NCBI RefSeq assembly: GCF_028769735.1 | Contig: NC_088178.1 | Coordinates: forward strand, 13,976,857 to 14,040,856 | DNA: 64,000 nucleotides | Reading direction: 5' to 3' | Origin: Zonotrichia leucophrys gambelii | Taxonomy: Eukaryota; Chordata; Aves; Passeriformes; Passerellidae | Part shown: piece after piece, positions 40,600 through 49,054 of the stretch | Position numbering within the stretch: position 1 is the first letter of the stretch | How the letters are laid out: the number at the start of each line of letters is the position of its first letter | The notes under the pieces: model-generated | The model's database searches: none | What the model saw: the letters and a program-made list of their open reading frames with translations, nothing else | What the model was told of the DNA's origin: nothing | Position numbers and translations under genes: made by a program

Positions 40600-43500
40600 T
40601 TGTGGAAAAGAGCACGAATACCTAAAAGTGATGAATTTGTACAAGTTGTGGGAGCAACAGGCCAACCAGAAAAAGCTTACTTTTTGAAACCCATTAAATA
40701 CAAAATTGAGAAACAAATGGGAATACTTCAGTTCCTGTATTTACCAAATTCGCCAAAGCCCTTATTGGGAAGAGACCTATTAGAAAACCTGAGAGCCATA
40801 ATAAAGTTCAACAAGGACAAATTGGAATTTCAAGTAAACGATGAACAACTGATTACAGCCCTAAGCCTAACAATCAGTTGTGTGGAACCCAAACCTGAGA
40901 ACCACAATTTCGAGCGAATCCTGAGCAAGACTTATCCATTGGTATGGGCTACGGATATACCTGGAAAATCAAAACGAGCGACACCGATTGTTGTCGAACT
41001 TAAAGTCGGGGCAAGACCAGTAGTAAGAAAACAATACCCTCTGAAGATAGAAGACAGAAAGGGAATTGAGCCCATAATCAAAAGGTTTTTAGAACTGGGG
41101 TTATTAGTAGAATGTGAATCGGATTTTAATACACCGATCTTGCCAGTAGAGAAACCTAATAGAACGTATAGGCTCGTTCAAGATCTGAGGGCAGTAAACG
41201 AAATAACCAAGACATTACACCCGGTGGTTGCTAATCCATATACGCTTTTAACTAGGCTAAAGGATAGCCTGGCCTGGTTCACCGTATTAGATTTGAAAGA
41301 CGCATTCTTCTGCCTTCCCTTAGCCCCCGAGAGTCAAAGGATTTTTGCCTTTGAGTGGGAATCAGTAGATAGGAGGAGAAAGACCCAACTTACCTAGACA
41401 CGGTTGCCCCAAGGCTAGTCTAACTCGCCCACGATCTTTGAGAATCAGTTAGCCAAAGAATTAGAACAATGGGAAGGGCCGCCGGGAGATGGCGCTCTCC
41501 TGCAGTACGTAGACGACCTCCTAATAGCGACAGTGACAGAGGAAGAATGCATTGAATGGACTATTTCCTTGTTGAATTTCCTGAGTTTAAGTAGATATCG
41601 AGTCTCTCAACAGAAAGCACAACTAGTGCAAAAGGAAGTGGTGTACCTGAGATAAATCTCCAGAGGACAGCGATCCCTAGGAGCAGCCAGGAAAGAGGCC
41701 ATCTGCCAGATGCCCAAACCAGAGACAGTGAGAGACCTGCGCGCCTTTCTAGAGATGACAGGTTGGTGTCGGCTATGGATCTACCAGTATGAGATACTCG
41801 CTAAACCATTGTAAACCAAGAATGTCCTAGTTTGGACTCCCGAGGCAGAAGAGGCCTTTAAGAGGCTGAAGCGGGAGCTGATGAGAGCACCAGCCTTAAG
41901 TCTCCCAGATGTGTCAAAACCATTCTGGCTATTTTCCCATGAGCGGCAAGGGATGGCCCTAGGAGTACTAGCACAGCAGTTGGGACCACACAAGAGAGCT
42001 GTGGCCTACTTCTCCAAGCGATTAGATGAAGTAAGTAAAGGATGGCCAGGCTGTCTGAGGGCAGTGGCCGCAGTGATAATTAACATAGAAGAGGCCAGGA
42101 AGTTTACGCTAGGCCAAAAAGTGACTGTGTTAGTATCCCACACTGTGTCAGCTGTGCTAGAACAGAAAGGCAACCATTGGTTGTCGCCTTCCAGATTTTT
42201 AAAGTACCAGGCCATCCTAGCTGAATCAGATGATGTAACCATTCAGGTAACTAATATTGTGAACCCAGCTTCATTCTTAGAAAGAAGAGCTCCAGCAGAA
42301 CCCATCGAACATGACTGCCTGAAAACAATTGAAGCCGTCTACTCCAGTCGCCCAGATCTCAAAGAAGAGCCGTTCGAAGACGCGGACAACTGGTTTTCAG
42401 ATGGCAGCAGCTTCGTGAGGCAAAGAGTAAGAATGGCTGGCTATGCAGTCACCACTACAGAGAGGGTAATTGAGTCAAACCCCCTGCCTGCAGGGACTTC
42501 ATCTCAAAAGGCAGAGCTGATAGCCCTGACCCGAGCCCTGGAATTAGCAGAGAACATGCAAATTAATATATGGACAGACTCTAAATATGCCTTTTCTGTC
42601 GTACATGCTCATGGAGCCATCTGGAAAGAAAGAAGACTGTTGGCTACACAAAGAAAAACAGTCAAACATGCAGAAGAGGTTCTGCGACTGCTAGAGGCGG
42701 TCCAACTCCCAACACAAGTAGCCATAATGCATTGCAAGGGGCACTTGAAAGGCAATACTATTCCAGAAATAGGGAACAGGAAGGCAGATACAGAAGCTAA
42801 ATTGGCGGCCATAAGAAATAGGGAAGCGGAAATAGCGGCCCTAATACCAGGGGAGCTGGATATCAATATCCAGCCAGATTACCAAGAATCAGATCATAAG
42901 TAGATTCAAAGGAATAAGGGCAAAATACTAGAAAATGGTCGGGGTCGATTAGAAACAAGACAGTTAGTGATACCAGGAAACGTGATGTGGCAGTTTGTGA
43001 AGGCAGAACATGAGAAGGCCCATTGGGGCCTAGATTCGCTTTACCAATATTTGCAGACCAGAATAGCAGGACCAAAATTATTTACTACTATAAAACACGT
43101 TACGTCCCAGTGTGAACAGTGTCTGAAGAACAACCCAAACACAAGAACCAAAGTACACCTAAGAGCTATAAACCGAAGTAAATTCCCAAGTGAGATATGA
43201 CAAATTGATTTTTCTGAACTCCCAAGAAAAGGGGAGTTTCAGTACCTGTTGGTATTAACTGACACATTTTCTGGGTGGCCTGAAGCATTCCCCTGTAAGA
43301 CAAATAAAGAAAGAGAGGTAACTAGAGTACTGTTGAATGAAATTATTCCACGGTTTAGAGTACCGAAGAGCATTTCTTCAGATAGAGGTACACATTTCTG
43401 TGCAAAAGTAGTGAAAGCAATAAGCAAAGCATTACAAATCAATTGGCAATTGCACACGCCCTACCGTCCACAGGCCAGTAGGCAAGTAGAAAAGATGAAT

Positions 43501-44049
43501 CATCTTATCAAACAGCAAATTGCTAAAATATGCCAAGAGACTAATTTGCAGTAGTATCAAGCTTTGCCTATTGCTCTGCTGAGACTGAGAGTCAAGCCAA
43601 GATCGAAAGAAAAGTTAAGTCCTTTTGAAATTCTATATGGTAGACCTTATGCTATGCAAGCTGTAAATGGAGATGTCATAGACCAGATTGGTAATCAATA
43701 CATTTACGATTATGTAATTGCGGTGGGGAAACAGTTTGATAAGAATGCTGCTGTGATGATAGAGCACCAACCTAAGCAACCGGATTGCAAATTGCATCCG
43801 TTTAACCCCGGTGATTGAGTGTATGTTAAGAATCTTTTAAGAAAACCCCTACAAGAAAAGTGAGAGGGACCTTTCCAAGTGCTGCTGACTACCTTCACCG
43901 CAGTTCAGATCAAGGAACGACCTACGTAGATCCACTATTCACGAGTCAAGAGAGCTCCGGAAAACAAACAAGAAGAGATTAAACCTGCCCTAGATGTACA
44001 GACTTCTGAGTCAGCTGTCTCCGCAAGATCACGTGAGAATCCAACATAA
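40600..44049 (+). pseudogene. pol: protease remnant, RT, RNase H, integrase
   Basis: One uninterrupted reading frame of about 1,150 codons without any frameshift, but with in-frame stops at 41395, 41416, 41653, 41812, 42901, 43198, 43552, 43816, 43861 and 43927. The protease keeps only its C-terminal part, ending in LLGRDLL; the DTG active site is absent. RT shows the LPQG motif and YVDD at 41506-41517. RNase H (about 42380-42830) keeps its Asp/Glu/Asp residues. Integrase shows the zinc-binding H-x3-H and C-x2-C (about 43010-43120) and the catalytic D, D and E (about 43205, 43381 and 43490). Six or more stops are TAG or TGA exactly where the family has tryptophan. The gene cannot make a full enzyme. 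The frame ends at 44047-44049, overlapping the next ORF. Confidence 0.93.
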
Positions 44050-44440
44050 ACTAACATTGACTTTGCCAAAACCTTTATCTCTCGTAGCAGAATTTAATGC
44101 CGAAGCTAGAGCTGCATTGCGTAGCACGCCAATACAGTAGACAGGGTGGGTTGAAACATACAGTCAACAAAGACCTGACCCACAGGACCCTATTCACGAT
44201 CAGCCGTGTTTTGGGTGTGGGGAAAGAAATTGTGTGAGACTAATTAGATTTCTTTGTGGACGTTGCGATAGAAAATTTTGGAACGTACAAAGTCGTTTAC
44301 TAGACCTCCAATGTTATGAGTGTAGCTGCAAAGAAGCAAGGGAAAATGACGACTATTTGGCCTTAGAGAAATTCGCCAACAGACCCATTTTAGAGGCTAA
44401 AGAATTGTTTGAAGCTCCCGAACAAATTGTATTAGAGTAG
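43994..44440 (+). pseudogene. Cysteine-rich ORF overlapping the pol end
   Basis: I do not recognise this family. A frame opening with ATG at 43994, inside the last 56 bases of pol and in a different frame, runs 148 codons to 44440, broken once by TAG at 44138-44140. The second half holds eight cysteines in about 45 residues: C-x2-C, a single C five residues on, C-x2-C, then after a spacer C-x2-C-x-C, between 44207 and 44334. Such spacing suggests a zinc-binding fold. The C-terminus is acidic and helix-like. There is no transmembrane segment. It lies where retroviruses place env starts or accessory genes. It could be an accessory regulator or a detached env leader. Confidence 0.55.
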
Positions 44441-44536
44441 TGCCATTAGAAAGTACACCGTTGGTTACAATATTGTTTGAAACTTAGTCGTTCTAAAGTT
44501 TTATCGACCCGTTGCTATTCTTCTGTCCCACGACAT
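44441..44536 (+). other. Short spacer between Cys-rich ORF and env
   Basis: About 95 bases with no conserved coding or RNA feature that I can identify. Confidence 0.3.
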
Positions 44537-44597
44537 CCACTAACAAGTGACCAAATTGGACCCTTTAAAAACCACTAACAAGTGACCAAATTGGACC

Positions 44598-44628
<31 letters not shown>
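44537..44628 (+). repeat. 35-bp tandem duplication ending in A27
   Basis: CCACTAACAAGTGACCAAAT and the bases after it occur at 44537 and again at 44572 (period 35). The second copy runs straight into 27 uninterrupted A at 44602-44628. The first copy has only about five A at the same place, so the A-tract grew by slippage or arose with the duplication. Confidence 0.9.
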
Positions 44629-45230
44629 CAAAGAGATTTAGACACTGAACTAGAAAAGGCTATTTTACGAGTAGAACAAATTCACATCAAGCAACGAGAA
44701 CGCCAAAAGAAACAAAATTGACAGCCAGACATTATGACCCCGACTCCACCCCAAACCTTTACAACTCTGATCATTAGACTCTCGATAAATATAGCTCTTC
44801 CCCAAGACTCTTCCCCAATAGACCCATAGTCTCATGCACATCAGTGTATCCACCCAGAATTAAGAATGAGCGGACCCTATTTCGAAGTTTATGCCTTACG
44901 TAACAACCAGCCATATGCAAGTGAAGTATGAGATCAGCCCTCCATGATAGCATACAAAGGAGACCAAATCCAAATTGAGTGTCGAGAGCTTGACCCAGCA
45001 AGAGAAAGAGAAAGAAAAACAAGGCGGCTGGTATTAACAATTCAACCCTCGATGCCAGCCTAAAGCAGTACACAACCTAACCTTTATAGGGCCTCAGGTG
45101 ATAAGAAAATCTAACGAACTAAAATTATTGTTAGACCCCACTTATTCCCTGAAAAAAGTGCAAATGAACATTCACACCGATATTACTTATTTGCAAAAGG
45201 ATTGCCGATTTATGCTTAGATGCTGAAAAT
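44629..45230 (+). pseudogene. env surface-subunit remnant
   Basis: A leader-like segment rich in charged residues, then a moderately hydrophobic stretch resembling a signal peptide (about 44737-44800), then short surface-protein-like sequence. The frame has stops at 44719 (TGA), 44827 (TAG) and 44929 (TGA) and ends at 45061. The coding sense appears to move to another frame at about 45062-45225 and then again into the TM frame. At about 200 codons it is far shorter than a usual surface subunit, so internal deletion is likely. Assignment to env rests on position and on the TM part that follows. Confidence 0.55.
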
Positions 45231-45908
45231 AGTGTATGTACCTTAGAAATGCTTCCGCATGATAGAACACAATCACAAGTTTACTATATAAGAAATGAGT
45301 GTGCTTGCGTAAAGACAGCTTGTGACAACGTCACTATAGATAATTGCCTAGAAGAGACTAACAATACTAACTTTTGTGTATGCAACTTTACCAAGTTCAT
45401 AAGTTGTGATTTTCATTACACTGTCCCAATAACTACCCAACAGCTAATTAACGCAAATTTCAACCTATATCAAGAGATACCGAAATTACAAATTAGAATG
45501 GACGTCAAAATTCTCAAAGCAATGCTTGCACACCCTGAAGTAAAGAAATTGGTGCAAAAGGTGAATCAAACAACTAAACAAATAGTATAGCAGATAGAAC
45601 ACAATTCAGAAAAAATAAAGAATGTCCTGACCGAAGTAGAACAAGTAGGCCAGCATCACTGGTGGGACATCTTTACAGGATACTCCCCAACAGCTACACA
45701 AGTCTTCCATTACCTAGTGCACCCAATGCTAGTAGTAATTGTAGCTTTGTTATTACTAACTCTTACAAACATTTGTTTGTGGTAGAGACTAAGGGGCATA
45801 ATGAAGAAGACCCAAATGATTTGGGCAATAGTACGAGCCTATCAGCGTCCTGTGGGACCAGAACTTGACGAAAGAATTCGTAAGTTACAAGAAAAAGGGG
45901 GGAAATGA
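45204..45908 (+). pseudogene. env transmembrane-subunit remnant
   Basis: A frame containing a cysteine-rich ectodomain with several N-glycosylation sites (NVT, NNT, NFT, NQT), a heptad-like helix, a membrane-proximal double tryptophan (near 45660) and a roughly 22-residue hydrophobic anchor (about 45705-45780), followed by a short basic-rich tail. Stops at 45588-45590 (TAG) and 45783-45785 (TAG) break it. The final stop TGA at 45906-45908 is made by the first bases of the 3' LTR. I do not see the CX6CC disulfide motif of standard gammaretroviral TM in the readable part. It cannot make an intact envelope. Confidence 0.75.
45891..45905 (+). other. Polypurine tract
   Basis: GAAAAAGGGGGGAAA directly precedes the TG of the 3' LTR. 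It is the expected primer site for plus-strand synthesis. Confidence 0.9.
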
Positions 45909-46535
45909 AGCCCTAAAGCAGATAGCTTTCCAGAAGTAATGAGTTAAAACATGGAATGAGAGGCATGTAAAGAAGGGCCTAGCACTAGAACACACGGAGA
46001 AAGCACAGCACTAGGAAAACAGAGCAATAAATTAGATAAAAGGTAGAGCATCATGACAAGGGAAGAGATAGGTATAGGAGAAACTAATAAGCTAAGCAGG
46101 TTTAGAGCCAGCAATGTCAAAACGACCCTAAGGGTTTTGCCAAGCCACGAGATCTAAGCCAAATACACCGGGAATTGACCAAATTAGGAAAAGAGTTCAA
46201 AAGTTTAAAGAGGAAGACTCATCGGAAAGACCCCGTCTATGGTGAAGGCAACAGGAACGACCACCTGAAAATTCCCCAAAAGAGATGTCTCCACCTACGC
46301 TCCGCCCACGCTCCGCCTACACCACGCCCCATATGAATATGCATGATTATGTATCTGATCTGATGTAATCCTATACCCAAAATTGTATATAAGGCTTGCT
46401 TTTGCTATGTGAACTCAGAAATCCATTTTGTGATTTCTCCGACGCGTCGCTAATAAAAATACCTCCTGCTTAATTGACTTAAGCTGAGTCTGATTAGGCA
46501 GTCACTCTGCCTGTTTGGGGCAAAATTTGGCATCA
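45906..46535 (+). repeat. 3' LTR
   Basis: 630 bp, matching the 5' LTR except G instead of A at 45953 and 46061. The TATATAA box is at 46386-46392 and AATAAA at 46452-46457. It ends 737 bp before the first recognised BCAR3 exon at 47272, on the same strand, and is therefore placed to act as a promoter or a premature polyadenylation site for that gene. Confidence 0.95.
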
Positions 46536-46539
46536 CATT
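46536..46539. repeat. Target-site duplication, right copy
   Basis: CATT, matching 38800-38803 on the other side of the provirus. Confidence 0.85.
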
Positions 46540-47271
46540 GAGCTGTGATAACAAGAGAGTATTTTGTCTTTTCTCTTCTGATGTCCATCATATGCCCATC
46601 TTAATGTCTATCTTTTATTTCATCTTAGCAACTGGGGAAAAAAGTAATGAAAAATAATTTAATTTACAGATAACTCAAATTCAAATGGCATAATGAGAAC
46701 AAACTGTAAAAGTCTTTCAGTTGCTTTTTTCCTTAGAAATATTTTGTAACAGGTTGACTTTAGCTATGTCCCCACCTTGGACAAACACCCACCACAGAAT
46801 CTTAGTCATTTTGACTGTCTTACGGAGAATGCAGTTTCATTCACACCCTTCATATTCTTACAGAAAACATTGTTCCTTTTGCCATTCCTCTTCATTTAAT
46901 GTCTTCTTCATGTGTCACACATTTAAGAAGAATGACATTGCCACTGAATGAGTACTGAGAAACATTCTTTGAATACAAAGGCTGTGTGTCTTTTAATTGA
47001 TACTGCAGCATCAAGTGACTCTGTTGATTCATCTAAAAGATTATTTTAGCTGCAAGAGCTAAACAAAATATAGTATTCAACATTCCCTGCTTGTATGAGG
47101 ATTGCAATGAAACAGTGAATTAAAGGTAAAAATCTTAATGTGCCGATAGCTACCTCTTACCATGCAGCCAGAAAAAGGCCATAATAGTGGAACTTGCATT
47201 TGTGAAGTGCTTTCTGAGTTCAGTTTAACATTCCTAAGCAATGTTATTTGTAATTCGGTTTTGTTTTTCAG
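46540..47271. other. Flank between 3' LTR and first BCAR3 SAM exon
   Basis: AT-rich DNA ending in the splice acceptor TTTGTTTTTCAG at 47260-47271. No other feature seen. Confidence 0.5.
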
Positions 47272-47386
47272 AGTCATAGGCATTGGGAAGGAATAGATAA
47301 TGAAGTATCTACCCATTTCGAACTGGCTGGCCCAGCTTGGACTTGCAGAATATTGCACACTCTTTGAACAATATGATGGCATAGAG
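47272..47386 (+). CDS. BCAR3: BCAR3 exon: 5' UTR end and first half of SAM domain (coding from 47300)
   Basis: The acceptor AG is at 47270-47271. The exon has 28 bases of leader, then ATG at 47300, then 29 codons (beginning MKYLPISNWLAQLGLAEY) to a GTGAGA donor at 47387, phase 0. The in-frame TAG at 47294-47296 directly upstream fixes this ATG as the start of the long form. The residues match the first helices of a SAM domain (W..L.L..Y...F). The exon has its own acceptor, so at least one further non-coding exon must lie upstream, beyond or across the retroviral insertion. SAM domains mediate protein-protein association. Assignment to BCAR3 comes from phase and gene order. Confidence 0.8.
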
Positions 47387-47387
47387 G

Positions 47388-48939
47388 TGAGAACTGTCCT
47401 TTTTCAATAAAATTCTTGAGAAAATATTAAGATCTTTAAAGCTACTAAAAAAACCCCAACCAAAATGTGCCTATAAAAGTTTCAGTTGTGTTACCCTAAG
47501 CATCTGCTGTTCAGTGCTGGAGTTCTCAACAATCTTAGTTGTGTTCCTTCTTACAACCTTTTTGCTGAAGTCTGAAGAGCAAGCATATTGCATTTTTAGT
47601 CCTTTGTTGTCTTTATTGGAGGATGATTTTGGGATTTGGAAGATATTGAGTCTTTGAGAAAACCAGTGGGACCCTTTGTCACTGTTGCCAAAGCTGAAAA
47701 ATCATTTCTACTGACATGTGAATTCAACATTAGTACCAGCTTTTGCATTTGGGCAAACCAAGAAAGGAATAAATTGCAAGTAAGAATTATGCAACTCTCT
47801 ACTTTCATGTTATTAGTTACATATGAGTTACCATTTGAGAAAGAATATTACATTCTCAGGCATGACTTTAGGTCTCCAACAGTGAGAACTTTTTTTTCTT
47901 TTAAAACAGTATTAGCTAGTGGCCTAAGAAATTGAGGCATTCAGTAATTTGACCATTACTCCGTCTAAAGCAAATAATGTCAGGCTTTTGAAGCAGTTTT
48001 AGTTTGAAAGAAAGATTTCTAAATTACAGTTTCAGAAATAGTGGTTCACGCTAGAAATTCTGTGTCAATTGTCTTATTATTTACACAGTGAATCAATCTC
48101 ATTTTGTGTTTTGGGATCTGAATTGCAAATCTCCATTAGAAAAAGCTACTTCCAGTAACATGACTTTCTAGTAACAGAATACTGTACATTCTATGTACCT
48201 CTCTTTATCTTATTTACAATGAAAATACAGAACAGTAAAAATATGAAGAAATGTATTTTGATAGATTTTCTATTTGCTCTGAAAGTTTTCATCATCAAGT
48301 GAAGTTTTGTACCCACTTATAAATGGACATCAAATTGAAATTCTGTACTTCTTTGTAAATCATGTCTGGAGTTATTCAGCAGCATATTTTGAAAGTAAAA
48401 TAGTAATAAGGTTTTGTAGAAAGTGGATTAAAGAGAACAGTTCAGGTTTGATTACTCAAATGCATTATATGGAAATTCTTGTTCTTCAAAACAGTGTCAC
48501 AACTTGTTATCTATTATTACAGTGAATATCCTCTCCATTATACAAAAGCTTCCTTTCTAAAATCATTATTCCTATCAGTTCATGCTGAGATGTATCTTCC
48601 TTCATTAATTAATGCAATTGGAATATCAGCACTTTAGGGAATTTTTTTTTTTTTTTTTTTACTCAAAGGAGTCATAGTTTCCAGGAACTCTGCAGCTAAG
48701 CTGACCAGAGTTGTTTTGATAAAAAACCGAGACAAGGACTTAATATTTTAAAAGTAAAATGCCTTATTCCTACTATGATGTACCTTATCATGACAAGGGG
48801 CCTTCATGTAAAATATGAATATACTCACATTTGTTATTAGGTAACTTATGGTACCAGAAACAGCAAACATATCTGAAAGACACTTGAATTCTCCAGTATT
48901 AACAGTATAATATTTTCCTTATTCTGGCATTTGCCACAG
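47388..48939 (+). other. BCAR3 intron between the two SAM exons
   Basis: A GT-AG intron of about 1.55 kb. It contains a T19 tract at about 48642-48660. The ORF at 47636-47935 lacks exon borders and homology that I recognise. Confidence 0.6.
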
Positions 48940-49054
48940 GACTTATTCCATCTTACAGAAGTTGATCTTAGAAAACTGGGAATTGAAAATCAAGGCCACC
49001 GAACACACCTCATTTCCAATATCCTGCTGCTTCAGGAGGTAAAACACAAGAGAG
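48940..49054 (+). CDS. BCAR3: BCAR3 exon: second half of SAM domain
   Basis: 115 bases between acceptor TTTGCCACAG (AG at 48938-48939) and donor GTAAGA at 49055. It encodes DLFHLTEVDLRKLGIENQGH and the closing helix ending in KHKR. The motif L.LTE.DL..LGI...GHR..L...I..L is the classic second half of a SAM domain and completes the fold begun in the previous exon. It ends in phase 1. Its final G plus AA at 62668 makes a Glu codon, so it joins the classical BCAR3 exon in frame and adds 70 residues ahead of the usual BCAR3 initiator Met. Confidence 0.82.

Larger units (their letters stand above)
38804..46535 (+). mobile_element. Endogenous retrovirus, class I-like, defective provirus
   Basis: A 7,732-bp provirus with paired 630-bp LTRs, CATT target duplication, PBS, leader with a hairpin array, pol, a cysteine-rich ORF, decayed env, and a polypurine tract. 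The pol order (protease remnant, RT, RNase H, integrase), the LLGRDLL, LPQG and YVDD motifs and the 4-bp duplication place it with gammaretrovirus-like class I elements. No gag is present: only about 1.1 kb separates the PBS from the protease remnant, and it is filled by leader and repeat. The two LTRs differ at two sites (38851/45953 and 38959/46061), so the insertion is recent even though the coding region is full of stops. It lies in sense orientation to BCAR3, upstream of its first SAM exon. Confidence 0.93.

Noticed and set aside
45662..45868. 68-codon frame near the provirus 3' end
   Set aside because: Out of frame with the recognisable TM sequence; a shadow of env.
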